Assembly: GCA_046598525.1 (NCBI GenBank) | Contig: JBKJIJ010000004.1 | Coordinates: 62,001-126,000 of the forward strand | Length of the DNA: 64,000 nt | Source of the DNA: Methylotenera_A sp046598525 | GTDB taxonomy: Bacteria > Pseudomonadota > Gammaproteobacteria > Burkholderiales > Methylophilaceae | Direction of reading: 5' to 3' | Shown: positions 35,781-44,965 of the stretch, one piece after another | How the letters are laid out: every line of letters begins with the position of its first letter | How positions within the stretch are numbered: the stretch's first letter is position 1 | The notes under the pieces: generated by a model | What the model was told of the DNA's origin: nothing | Databases searched by the model: none | The model's input: the letters and a program-made list of their open reading frames with translations, nothing else | Program-made: the position numbers and the translations under genes

Positions 35781-36569
35781 ATGAAAATATTAGCAATTAC
35801 CAATCAAAAAGGCGGCGTGGGCAAAACCACCACTTGCGTAAATTTGGCGGCAAGCTTGGCGGCGCAACATAAAAAAGTATTGCTGGTGGATTTAGATCCG
35901 CAAGGCAATGCCAGCACAGGTAGCGGCATTGATAAAGCGCATTTAAAACTTAGCATTTACCATGTTTTAATTGGCGAAAAAACCTTAAAAGAAGTGATTG
36001 TTAAAAGCGAAAAAGGCGGCTTTGATATTGCGCCTTCTAACCGCGAATTGGCGGGTGCCGAAGTTGAGCTGGTGAATGAGCTAGCGCGCGAAATGCGCTT
36101 AAAACAAGCGCTGGCAAAAGTTAGCGAATATGACTATGTGTTGCTGGATTGCCCCCCTGCCCTCAATTTGGTCACGGTAAATGCGTTAACCGCCGCCGAT
36201 ACGGTGATGATTCCTATGCAGTGCGAATATTATGCGCTAGAAGGTTTATCCGATTTGGTGAACACCATTAAAAAAGTGCGCGCGCATCTCAACCCAAAAT
36301 TAGAAATTGAAGGTTTGCTGCGCACCATGTTTGATAATCGCAATATGTTGGCCAATCAAGTATCGGCGCAGCTAGTCAGCCATTTTGGCGATAAAGTGTA
36401 TAAAACCGTAATACCGCGCAATATTCGCTTGGCTGAGGCGCCCAGTTACGGCTTGCCAGTGCTGGTGTATGACAAATCGTCTAAAGGCGCCGTAGCATAT
36501 ATAGAGTTGGCAGCCGAAATTATTAATAAAAATCCGCAATTAGCTGGAGCAAGCATTCAAAATGGTTAA
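35781..36569 (+). CDS. parA: Chromosome partitioning ATPase ParA
   Basis: A 262-residue Soj-type ATPase. Deviant Walker A NQKGGVGKTTT is at residues 8-18, Walker B VLLDCPP near residue 120. It works with ParB and the parS sites to segregate origins. The end overlaps parB by eight bases, indicating coupled synthesis. Much closer to canonical chromosomal ParA than the short orphan at 1937. Confidence 0.97.
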   Translation: MKILAITNQKGGVGKTTTCVNLAASLAAQHKKVLLVDLDPQGNASTGSGIDKAHLKLSIYHVLIGEKTLKEVIVKSEKGGFDIAPSNRELAGAEVELVNELAREMRLKQALAKVSEYDYVLLDCPPALNLVTVNALTAADTVMIPMQCEYYALEGLSDLVNTIKKVRAHLNPKLEIEGLLRTMFDNRNMLANQVSAQLVSHFGDKVYKTVIPRNIRLAEAPSYGLPVLVYDKSSKGAVAYIELAAEIINKNPQLAGASIQNG

Positions 36570-37410
36570 ATTAAAAGGTTTAGGGCGCGGCTTAGATGCT
36601 TTGCTGGCAAATGATGAAGAGGTAACGCAAGGCGATGCCTTGATGATGCTGAAAGTTGACCAGCTGCAACCTGGTAAATATCAACCGCGTTCTTATATGG
36701 ATGATGCGGCGCTGCAAACTTTGGCAGAATCGATTAGCAGCCAAGGCATTATGCAGCCGATTTTGGTTAGAAATATTGCTGCAAATAAGTATGAGATTAT
36801 TGCCGGTGAACGCCGCTGGCGCGCTTCGCAAATAGCTGGTTTGGCAGAAGTGCCAGTATTGGTGCGCGAAATTGCCGATGAGTCGGCGCTGGCCATGGCT
36901 TTAATAGAGAATATTCAGCGCGAAAATTTAAACCCACTAGAAGAAGCGCAAGGCATTAAGCGTTTGATTGACGAATTTGCCATGACGCACGAAAAAGCCG
37001 CCAATGCCGTTGGCCGTTCACGCGCGGCGGTTACAAATTTATTACGCTTGTTGTTATTAAGCGCGCCTGTGCAAGCCATGTTGATGCATAACAAGCTAGA
37101 TATGGGCCATGCCAGAGCGTTAATTGGATTGGATGCCGCGCAACAAATTATGTTAGCCAATAAAATTGTGCAGCAAGATTTATCGGTGCGTGATGTTGAA
37201 AATTTGGTGAAAAAATTGGCCCAAACTAGCGCGCCAGCAACACACAAAACCGCTGTCAATCATGACGTTTTAGCCCTGCAAAACACATTAAGCGAAAAAA
37301 TTGGCGCCAGCGTGAATATTGCCGCCAAACAAAACGGCTCTGGCATGCTTAAAATTAGCTATGCTAATTTAGATCAGTTAGATGACATTATTCGCAAAAT
37401 ATCGCGCTAA
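36562..37410 (+). CDS. parB: Chromosome partitioning CTPase ParB
   Basis: A 282-residue Spo0J-type parS-binding protein. The N-terminal GLGRGLDALL, the CTP-binding GERRWRASQIAG and ENIQRENLNPLEEA motifs, the helix-turn-helix (VGRSRAAVTNLLRLL) and the C-terminal dimer domain are present. Four parS sites in this window are its evident targets. Confidence 0.97.
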   Translation: MVKLKGLGRGLDALLANDEEVTQGDALMMLKVDQLQPGKYQPRSYMDDAALQTLAESISSQGIMQPILVRNIAANKYEIIAGERRWRASQIAGLAEVPVLVREIADESALAMALIENIQRENLNPLEEAQGIKRLIDEFAMTHEKAANAVGRSRAAVTNLLRLLLLSAPVQAMLMHNKLDMGHARALIGLDAAQQIMLANKIVQQDLSVRDVENLVKKLAQTSAPATHKTAVNHDVLALQNTLSEKIGASVNIAAKQNGSGMLKISYANLDQLDDIIRKISR

Positions 37411-37456
37411 GTGTTTCATTTTGCGCGAAACTTATGCAATAACTTGCACTTACTAC

Positions 37457-37485
37457 TTGACTAAAAACGCGTAATAATTCAAAAT
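37457..37485 (+). promoter_or_regulatory. Candidate promoter of the atp operon
   Basis: TTGACT (37457-37462), 17-base spacer, CAAAAT (37480-37485), 56 bases before atpI. The -10 matches consensus at four of six positions. Confidence 0.4.
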
Positions 37486-37540
37486 CGCGGACTTTGCTGA
37501 TAAGCCCATTTCAATCAAATGAAATGACAGGGAAACCTAA

Positions 37541-37960
37541 ATGACAGAAGAACAAAAAACACCGTCAGGCTTAGCAACAGGCAGCACAGATTCAAACAAA
37601 GTATTTAAGAAAATGTTGCAATGGCAGGTAATTGCCACCTTGATTGTGGCAGTAATGGCAGGAATAATTTCCGGCGCGCACGCGGGTTTGTCAGCCTTAA
37701 TTGGCGGTATATCTGTTGTAGTGGCCGCCTATTTTGCCTCTAAAATTGCACAACGCAGTAGTAAAGAAGCCGCAACAGTATTGGTTAACTTGCTTAAAGC
37801 AGAAGCGGTTAAAATTGTGATTATTGTTGTGCTGCTATTTATTGCATTTAAAGTGTACAAACAATTGGTGCCATTTGCGCTAATTGCAGGCTTAGCGGCC
37901 TCCGCTTTATTTTCAGGCGCTGCTATGAGCAAGCTAGATAAAACAGAATTAGAAATATAA
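37541..37960 (+). CDS. atpI: ATP synthase protein I
   Basis: A 139-residue membrane protein with four hydrophobic helices, the usual first gene of proteobacterial atp operons. AtpI aids assembly of the c-ring and possibly Mg2+ supply. The charged N-terminal 30 residues are followed by WQVIATLIVAVMAGIISG and further helices. An ACAGGGAAA site precedes the ATG. Identity rests on topology and position. Confidence 0.88.
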   Translation: MTEEQKTPSGLATGSTDSNKVFKKMLQWQVIATLIVAVMAGIISGAHAGLSALIGGISVVVAAYFASKIAQRSSKEAATVLVNLLKAEAVKIVIIVVLLFIAFKVYKQLVPFALIAGLAASALFSGAAMSKLDKTELEI

Positions 37961-38074
37961 GCTCAAGCTATTGAGCAAGCAACAGATTGAGCAAGTCAGA
38001 AATTAAGCTTTAGAGTTTTAAAAAACATACTATTTAATTAAACGCCCGGTTAGATTAAGGCAATTCGGATTGAT

Positions 38075-38890
38075 ATGGCTACAGAAAACGCAGAACACGC
38101 ACTTACCCCGTCAAGTTATATTACGCATCATTTAAGTTTTAATGCGCAATCTATTGGCAATGGTGGTTTTTGGACATTGCATATTGATACGCTGATTATG
38201 TCGGTTATTTTGGGCTTTTTGGTCATGGGTTTTGTTTGGTGGGTAGCGCGCGGCGCTACTGCTGGCGTACCAACTAAGCGCCAAGCCTTTGTAGAGTTAG
38301 TGTTTGGTTTTGTGGATGACCAAGTTAAAAATATTTTCCACGGCAACCGTCACAGCTTTATTGCCCCAACAGCGCTGACGGTTTTTTTATGGGTGTTCGC
38401 CATGAACGCCATGGATTTCCTACCAGTTGATATTTTCGCTAAATTTATGCACGGCATTGGCTTTGAAAAATGGCGCGCCGTACCCACTTCAGACATCAAC
38501 ACCACATTCGCTTTAGCTTTATCGGTATGGATTTTAATGATTTTCTTCTCAATCAAAGTTAAAGGCTTTGGTGGTTGGATTCATGAATTATTCTACTCAC
38601 CTTTTGGCACCAAAATCTGGGTATTGCCACTGAACTTCTTGTTCAATTTAATCGAATACGTTTCAAAACCGCTTTCACATTCATTGCGTCTTTTCGGCAA
38701 TATGTATGCAGGCGAAGTCATATTCTTATTGTTGGGTATGTGGGCGGCAACAGGCTTGTCTGGCACTATATTCGGTTCAATTTTGGGTGCTGGCTGGTCA
38801 ATTTTCCATATTTTAATCGTGGCATTACAGGCTTTCATCTTTATGATGCTGACGGTTGTGTATTTAGCCATGGCGCATGAGTCACACTAA
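38075..38890 (+). CDS. atpB: ATP synthase F0 subunit a
   Basis: A 271-residue proton-channel subunit. The essential Arg lies in the helix SKPLSHSLRLFGNMYAGEVI, and the C-terminal helices are complete. Long membrane helices include FLVMGFVWWVA. It is the second gene of the atp operon. Confidence 0.97.
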   Translation: MATENAEHALTPSSYITHHLSFNAQSIGNGGFWTLHIDTLIMSVILGFLVMGFVWWVARGATAGVPTKRQAFVELVFGFVDDQVKNIFHGNRHSFIAPTALTVFLWVFAMNAMDFLPVDIFAKFMHGIGFEKWRAVPTSDINTTFALALSVWILMIFFSIKVKGFGGWIHELFYSPFGTKIWVLPLNFLFNLIEYVSKPLSHSLRLFGNMYAGEVIFLLLGMWAATGLSGTIFGSILGAGWSIFHILIVALQAFIFMMLTVVYLAMAHESH

Positions 38891-38988
38891 GTAAGTTATT
38901 GTTTTTGTAGTATTTGGTTTAGTTGTTTTTAGTAAGTAGTTTCGATAAGTAGTTTTAGATTCAGTTTAATTTTTGAGAGGGTAATAAA

Positions 38989-39264
38989 ATGGAAGCATTA
39001 GCATTGATTCAAGCCTACACAGGCGTTGGTATTGGTTTAATTATTGGTCTAGGCGCTGCAGGTGCTTGTATCGGTATTGGTATTATGTGTGCAAGTTTCT
39101 TAGAAGGCGCTGCACGTCAACCAGAAATGATTCCACAATTGCAAGGTAAAGTATTCTTGCTATTAGGTCTTATCGATGCTTCTTTCATTATTGGTGTTGG
39201 TCTAGCCATGATGTTCGCGTTCGCTAACCCATTATTAAGTGTTGTTACTGCAGCAGCAAATTAA
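38989..39264 (+). CDS. atpE: ATP synthase F0 subunit c
   Basis: A 91-residue hairpin proteolipid. The proton-carrying carboxylate is Asp63 in GLIDASFIIGVGLAM; the polar loop is RQPEM. The glycine-rich first helix packs the ring. The set of residues typical of Na+-specific rings is not seen, so H+ is expected. Strong GAGAGGG site upstream. Confidence 0.97.
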   Translation: MEALALIQAYTGVGIGLIIGLGAAGACIGIGIMCASFLEGAARQPEMIPQLQGKVFLLLGLIDASFIIGVGLAMMFAFANPLLSVVTAAAN

Positions 39265-39342
39265 TTTTTTGAGTCATGCTTAGTAAGATAAAAGCGATTG
39301 ACTCAAATTTTTAGCCACTGACTTAATTTAATTGGATTAAAC

Positions 39343-39813
39343 ATGAATATTAACTTTACACTGATCGCACAAGCTATCGCATTTGCTGTGTTGATTTGGT
39401 TCACAGTGAAATTCGTTTGGCCACCGCTGTTAAAAGCGATTGAAACACGCCAAAAGGAAATTGCGGATGGTTTAGCAGCTGCGCAAGAAGGTAGAAGTGC
39501 CTTAGAAGTAGCGGCTAAGAAATCAGAAGCAACACTGAATGAGGCCAAACAAAAAGCCAGCGAGATTATTGGTCAAGCTGAAAAACGTGCAACTCAAATC
39601 GTTGAAGAAGCTAAAGGCAATGCTAAAACAGAAGGCGACCGTATTATTACGGGTGCTAAAGCGGAAATCGATCAAGAAGTAAACCGTGCTAAAGAAGGTT
39701 TACGTGCGCAAGTTTCAGCATTGGCTATTGCCGGCGCTGAGAAAATCTTGCGTAAAGAGATTGACGGTAAAACGCATTCTGAAATGCTTTCTAAATTAGC
39801 GGCGGAGCTATAA
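39343..39813 (+). CDS. atpF: ATP synthase F0 subunit b
   Basis: A 156-residue peripheral-stalk subunit: one N-terminal membrane helix (about 5-24) and a long charged coiled coil that reaches to the delta subunit. Length equals the E. coli protein. It ends three bases before atpH. Confidence 0.97.
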   Translation: MNINFTLIAQAIAFAVLIWFTVKFVWPPLLKAIETRQKEIADGLAAAQEGRSALEVAAKKSEATLNEAKQKASEIIGQAEKRATQIVEEAKGNAKTEGDRIITGAKAEIDQEVNRAKEGLRAQVSALAIAGAEKILRKEIDGKTHSEMLSKLAAEL

Positions 39814-39816
39814 GTC

Positions 39817-40353
39817 ATGGCTGAAATATCAACCATCGCACGGCCTTACGCTGTAGCAGCCTACAAGCTTGGTAAAGAGCAAAAATCGTTGGCTAAATGG
39901 TCTGAAATGTTAGGTTTTGCTACTGCTGTTTCTAACGATGCGCAGATGCAAGCTTACATTCAAGACCCAAAAGTAGTAGCAAGCGATTTGCAAACTACTT
40001 TTTTAAAAGTGTGTGGCGACAAACTCAATGAGCAGGGTCAAAACCTGATTAAAGTGTTGGTTGAATATAATCGCATGTCTATTTTGCCAGCTATTACCAG
40101 CGCGTTTGAAGAGCTTAAAGCGCTTGATGAAGGAACGCTAGACGCTCAAATTATTGCCGCTGCTACACCAAGCGCAGCAGAAGTGAGCGATTTGGTTTCA
40201 CGTTTAGAAGCTAAGTTTGGTAAAAAAATTGAAGCCAATGTCACTGTAGATGCAGAGCTCATTGGTGGTTTTAAAATTATTGTTGGCGATACCGTGATAG
40301 ACGCGTCCGTCAAAGGTCAGTTACAAAATTTAGCCTATACGCTTTCAGCATAA
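39817..40353 (+). CDS. atpH: ATP synthase F1 subunit delta
   Basis: A 178-residue stator subunit that ties the b stalk to F1. N-terminal IARPYAVAAYKLG and C-terminal LIGGFKIIVGDTVIDASVKGQL are typical. Part of the uninterrupted atp operon. Confidence 0.97.
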   Translation: MAEISTIARPYAVAAYKLGKEQKSLAKWSEMLGFATAVSNDAQMQAYIQDPKVVASDLQTTFLKVCGDKLNEQGQNLIKVLVEYNRMSILPAITSAFEELKALDEGTLDAQIIAAATPSAAEVSDLVSRLEAKFGKKIEANVTVDAELIGGFKIIVGDTVIDASVKGQLQNLAYTLSA

Positions 40354-40371
40354 GGCACAGGAGAGACATAA

Positions 40372-41913
40372 ATGCAGTTATCTACATCAGAAATCAGTGA
40401 ACTGATTAAAAGCAGATTAGAAAATTTTTCTACCTCAGCTGAAGCGCGTACTCAAGGTACAGTAATTTCAGTAACTGACGGTATCGTTCGTATTCACGGT
40501 CTTTCAAACGTGATGGCCGGCGAGATGATCGAATTCCCAGGCAACACATTTGGTCTAGCTTTAAACTTAGAGCGCGATTCAGTTGGTGCGGTGGTTTTAG
40601 GTGATTACGAGCACATTACTGAAGGCGATACTGTTAAATGTACAGGTCGTATTTTGGAAGTGCCAGTTGGTCCAGAATTAATTGGTCGCGTAGTGAACGC
40701 GTTAGGTCAGCCGATTGATGGCAAAGGCCCAGTTAATGCAAAAATGACTGACAAGATTGAAAAAGTAGCACCTGGCGTTATTGCGCGTAAATCTGTTTCA
40801 CAACCAGTGCAAACGGGCTTGAAATCAGTAGATTCAATGGTTCCAGTTGGCCGTGGTCAGCGTGAATTGATTATTGGTGACCGTCAAACAGGTAAAACAG
40901 CCGTAGCCGTTGATGCCATCATCAACCAAAAAGGTCAAAACATGACCTGTATCTACGTAGCGATTGGCCAAAAGGCTTCTACAGTAGCTAACGTGGTACG
41001 TAAACTGGAAGAAAACGGCGCGATGGCTTACACCATTGTTGTTGCCGCTACTGCTTCTGACTCAGCCGCATTGCAATTCTTAGCACCATATGCTGGTTGT
41101 ACAATGGGTGAGTACTTCCGTGACCGCGGTGAAGATGCATTGATTGTTTATGATGATTTGACCAAACAAGCGATTGCTTACCGTCAAATTTCATTGCTAT
41201 TACGCCGTCCACCAGGACGTGAAGCGTATCCAGGTGACGTGTTCTACATTCACTCACGTTTGTTAGAGCGTGCAGCGCGTGTAAACGAAGACTACGTAGA
41301 AAAATTCACTAACGGCGCTGTTAAAGGCAAAACGGGTTCATTGACTGCATTGCCAGTGATTGAAACAGCGGCTGGCGACGTTTCTGCATTCGTTCCAACC
41401 AACGTGATTTCAATTACCGATGGTCAGATTTTCTTAGAAACGGATTTGTTCAACGCGGGTATTCGTCCTGCGATCAACGCGGGTATTTCAGTATCTCGCG
41501 TGGGTGGTGCTGCACAAACTAAAGTGATTAAGAAACTTGGTGGCGGTGTACGTTTAGCATTAGCGCAATACCGTGAGTTAGCGGCGTTCGCGCAGTTTGC
41601 TTCTGATTTGGATGAAGCGACACGTAAACAATTAGACCGCGGTCGTATGTTTACGGAGTTAATGAAACAAGCGCAATACGCACCATTAAGTGTTTCAAAA
41701 ATGGCAATCACATTATTAGCGGCTAACAAAGGCTACTTTGATGATGTTCCAACCAATAAAGTATTAGCTTTTGAAAGCGCATTACACGGCTTTATGGGTT
41801 CTAAATACGCTAAATTGATGGACGGTATTGAAACAAGCAAAGACTTGAGCGGCGATAACGAAAAAGCGGTTGAAGCGGCAATTCAAGACTTTAAAGCAAC
41901 AAACGCGTACTAA
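40372..41913 (+). CDS. atpA: ATP synthase F1 subunit alpha
   Basis: A 513-residue non-catalytic nucleotide-binding subunit. Walker A GDRQTGKTAVA is near residue 169, and the arginine finger segment ISVSRVGGAAQTK is present. Length and ends are as in E. coli. GGAGAG ribosome site upstream. Confidence 0.98.
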   Translation: MQLSTSEISELIKSRLENFSTSAEARTQGTVISVTDGIVRIHGLSNVMAGEMIEFPGNTFGLALNLERDSVGAVVLGDYEHITEGDTVKCTGRILEVPVGPELIGRVVNALGQPIDGKGPVNAKMTDKIEKVAPGVIARKSVSQPVQTGLKSVDSMVPVGRGQRELIIGDRQTGKTAVAVDAIINQKGQNMTCIYVAIGQKASTVANVVRKLEENGAMAYTIVVAATASDSAALQFLAPYAGCTMGEYFRDRGEDALIVYDDLTKQAIAYRQISLLLRRPPGREAYPGDVFYIHSRLLERAARVNEDYVEKFTNGAVKGKTGSLTALPVIETAAGDVSAFVPTNVISITDGQIFLETDLFNAGIRPAINAGISVSRVGGAAQTKVIKKLGGGVRLALAQYRELAAFAQFASDLDEATRKQLDRGRMFTELMKQAQYAPLSVSKMAITLLAANKGYFDDVPTNKVLAFESALHGFMGSKYAKLMDGIETSKDLSGDNEKAVEAAIQDFKATNAY

Positions 41914-41939
41914 TTAATTTTACTCACTAGGACTCTAAA

Positions 41940-42806
41940 ATGGCTGGTAGTAAAGAGATTAGAACCAAGATAAAAAGTGTAGAAAATACACGTAAGATCA
42001 CCAAAGCGATGGAAATGGTGGCGGCTTCTAAAATGCGTAAAGCGCAAGATAGAATGCGTGCCTCACGCCCATACGCGGATAAAATTCGCAACGTTGCAGC
42101 ACATTTGTCTTTTGCAAACCCAGAATACAAGCACCCTTATTTGATCAAGCGTGATGTGGTTAAAAACATTGGCTTGATTGTAGTGAGCTCAGATAAAGGT
42201 TTATGTGGCGGTTTAAACACCAATATGTTGCGTTTATCGGTTAACCAAATGAAAAATTGGGAAGCTGAAGGCAAGGCTATTTCAGTTAGCGCAATTGGTA
42301 ATAAAGGCTTTAGCTTTATGAACCGCGTGGGTGCTAATGTTAAATCGCACATTACTGGTTTAGGTGATGTGCCACATTTAGCAACATTAATCGGCACCAT
42401 TAAAGTGATGTTGGATGCTTACGAAGCCGGCGAAATTGATCAGCTTTATATTAGTTACACTAAGTTTATCAACACTATGAAGCAAGAGCCTGTAATGGAG
42501 CAATTGCTACCGTTGACAGGTGAAAAGCTGGGCAGCCCTACTGGTCATTGGGATTACATCTATGAGCCAGAAGCGAAGCCAGTGGTTGATCAGCTGATGA
42601 TGCGTTATGTTGAATCGTTGGTTTACAACGCGGTTGCCGAGAACATGGCTTCAGAACAATCATCACGTATGGTAGCGATGAAATCAGCGTCTGATAATGC
42701 AAAAGAAGTAATTGGCGACTTGAAATTGGTTTATAACAAAGCACGTCAAGCAGCGATTACCAAAGAGATTTCAGAAATCGTTGGTGGCGCGGCAGCGGTA
42801 TCTTAA
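41940..42806 (+). CDS. atpG: ATP synthase F1 subunit gamma
   Basis: A 288-residue central rotor shaft. N-terminal KEIRTKIKSVENTRKITKAM and C-terminal coiled coil ending EISEIVGGAAAVS are intact. A degenerate copy of the last ~20 bases of the gene lies 60 bases downstream in the atpG-atpD gap. Confidence 0.97.
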   Translation: MAGSKEIRTKIKSVENTRKITKAMEMVAASKMRKAQDRMRASRPYADKIRNVAAHLSFANPEYKHPYLIKRDVVKNIGLIVVSSDKGLCGGLNTNMLRLSVNQMKNWEAEGKAISVSAIGNKGFSFMNRVGANVKSHITGLGDVPHLATLIGTIKVMLDAYEAGEIDQLYISYTKFINTMKQEPVMEQLLPLTGEKLGSPTGHWDYIYEPEAKPVVDQLMMRYVESLVYNAVAENMASEQSSRMVAMKSASDNAKEVIGDLKLVYNKARQAAITKEISEIVGGAAAVS

Positions 42807-42950
42807 GCGATTGGGCGATACTAATATTTGGAAACAAATGTTAGGTAGAGACCAAAATCGAATAAGCGCAGCAGCGGTTTCATAAAGTTATAGTTAACTT
42901 AAAAAGAATTTATTTAACATTCAAAAATATAGTTTGAATAGGACACAAAG

Positions 42951-44378
42951 ATGAGTACAGCGAAAATTGGTAAAGTTGTTCAGTGTATTGGCGCGGTGGT
43001 AGACGTTGAGTTTCCACGCGACCAAATGCCGAATGTATTTGAAGCATTGATTATTGATGATGCGACAAGTCAAGCAGAGGCAGGTCTAACTTTAGAGGTG
43101 CAGCAACAACTAGGTGACGGCATTGTGCGTACCATTGCGATGGGCTCATCTGATGGTCTTGCGCGCGGTACAGCATTTAAATCAACAGGTTCACAAATTA
43201 CGGTGCCAGTTGGTGTGGGTACTTTAGGCCGTATTATGGATGTGTTAGGTCGCCCAATTGATGAGGCTGGCCCGATTGAGTGTGATGAGCGTCGTGCGAT
43301 TCACCAAAAAGCACCAACATTTGAAGAGTTGTCCCCCTCTGTAGACTTGTTAGAAACAGGCATCAAAGTGATTGACTTAGTTTGCCCGTTTGCTAAAGGC
43401 GGTAAAGTTGGTTTGTTCGGCGGTGCGGGTGTTGGTAAAACCGTTAACATGCTTGAGTTAATCAACAACATTGCAAAACAGCACTCAGGTTTATCAGTAT
43501 TTGCAGGTGTGGGCGAGCGTACACGTGAAGGTAACGACTTCTACCACGAGATGGCAGAAGCTGGCGTTATTAAGCTTGATAACATGAAAGAATCAAAAGT
43601 AGCGATGGTGTTTGGTCAAATGAACGAACCACCAGGCAACCGTTTACGCGTTGCTTTATCTGGTTTAACCATGGCGGAAAAATTCCGTGACGAAGGCCGT
43701 GACGTTTTATTCTTCGTTGATAATATTTATCGCTACACATTAGCTGGTACAGAAGTATCTGCATTGTTAGGCCGTATGCCTTCTGCGGTAGGTTACCAAC
43801 CTACACTGGCTGATGAAATGGGCCGTTTACAAGAGCGTATTACTTCTACTAAAACAGGTTCTATTACGTCTATCCAAGCGGTATACGTACCTGCGGATGA
43901 CTTGACCGATCCATCACCTGCTACGACGTTCCAACATTTGGATTCAACTGTTGTGTTGTCACGTGACATTGCATCGCTTGGTATCTACCCAGCGGTGGAT
44001 CCACTAGATTCAAGCTCACGTCAATTAGACCCATTAGTGGTTGGTGAAGAGCATTACAACGTAGCGCGTAGCGTTCAACAAACATTGCAACGTTATAAAG
44101 AATTACGCGACATTATTGCGATTTTGGGTATGGACGAATTATCAGCTGAAGATAAATTAGCTGTTGGCCGTGCACGTAAAATCCAACGTTTCTTGTCACA
44201 ACCGTTCCACGTAGCTGAAGTATTTACTGGCGCGCCAGGCAAATACGTACCATTAAAAGAAACAATCAAAGGCTTTAAAGCGATTGTTGCTGGTGAGTAT
44301 GATCACTTGCCTGAGCAAGCGTTCTATATGGTTGGTGGTATTGAAGAAGCAGTTGAGAAAGCTAAAACACTTAACTAG
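42951..44378 (+). CDS. atpD: ATP synthase F1 subunit beta
   Basis: A 475-residue catalytic subunit. Walker A GGAGVGKTVNM, catalytic Glu in GVGERTREGND and the DELSEED-like sequence MDELSAEDK are present. The 144-base gap before it is longer than others in the operon. Confidence 0.98.
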   Translation: MSTAKIGKVVQCIGAVVDVEFPRDQMPNVFEALIIDDATSQAEAGLTLEVQQQLGDGIVRTIAMGSSDGLARGTAFKSTGSQITVPVGVGTLGRIMDVLGRPIDEAGPIECDERRAIHQKAPTFEELSPSVDLLETGIKVIDLVCPFAKGGKVGLFGGAGVGKTVNMLELINNIAKQHSGLSVFAGVGERTREGNDFYHEMAEAGVIKLDNMKESKVAMVFGQMNEPPGNRLRVALSGLTMAEKFRDEGRDVLFFVDNIYRYTLAGTEVSALLGRMPSAVGYQPTLADEMGRLQERITSTKTGSITSIQAVYVPADDLTDPSPATTFQHLDSTVVLSRDIASLGIYPAVDPLDSSSRQLDPLVVGEEHYNVARSVQQTLQRYKELRDIIAILGMDELSAEDKLAVGRARKIQRFLSQPFHVAEVFTGAPGKYVPLKETIKGFKAIVAGEYDHLPEQAFYMVGGIEEAVEKAKTLN

Positions 44379-44431
44379 TTAATAGTCGTCAGACGTTAGT
44401 TATTAGTTATTAGTTAATAGTTTAAGGATAA

Positions 44432-44857
44432 ATGATGGCAAATACTGTTCATATCGATGTAGTAAGTGCAGAAGCAAGCATATTCTCTGGCGAAGCCGAG
44501 TTTGTGGTTGCGCCTGCGGGTGCTGGTGAGGTGGGTATCTACCCAAATCACGCGCCAATGATTACCACTATTAAACCGGGTGCCTTGCGTATTCAGTTAG
44601 CGGATGCGGCTGAAGAAGTCGTCATTTTTATTTCTGGCGGTTTATTAGAAGTGCAACCGGGTATGATTACTGTGTTGGCTGATACGGCAGTGCGTGGTCA
44701 TGATTTGGACGAAGCAAAAGCCATTGCTGCAAAAGAAGCGGCATTAGAGGCGATGAAAAATCGTACTTCTGATATGGATTATGCCAAAGCACAAGCCGAA
44801 TTATCGGAAGCAATGGCGCAGATTCAAGCCATTGAGCGCTTACGTAAAACACATTAA
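44432..44857 (+). CDS. atpC: ATP synthase F1 subunit epsilon
   Basis: A 141-residue rotor subunit that can inhibit ATP hydrolysis. N-terminal beta-sandwich (IDVVSAEASIFSGEAEFV, PAGAGEVGIYPNHAP) and C-terminal helix pair are present. Two consecutive ATG codons could start it. It ends the atp operon at a strong terminator. Confidence 0.97.
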   Translation: MMANTVHIDVVSAEASIFSGEAEFVVAPAGAGEVGIYPNHAPMITTIKPGALRIQLADAAEEVVIFISGGLLEVQPGMITVLADTAVRGHDLDEAKAIAAKEAALEAMKNRTSDMDYAKAQAELSEAMAQIQAIERLRKTH

Positions 44858-44875
44858 TTGTAATATTGTGTTAGT

Positions 44876-44902
44876 AAAAAGGCAGCTTAGGCTGCCTTTT
44901 TT
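44876..44902 (+). terminator. Terminator of the atp operon
   Basis: AAAAAGGCAGC / GCTGCCTTTTT stem with a TTAG loop and T tail, 18 bases after atpC. Confidence 0.93.
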
Positions 44903-44965
44903 GTTTGTGTCATCTTTATACTTTACAATGATACAAATAAATAATACTTATCAGCGTCTAAACAA

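Noticed and set aside
37411..37437. Fifth parS near the parB stop (TGTTTCATTTTGCGCGAAAC)
   Set aside because: The half-sites are too far apart and the central ACGT is missing.
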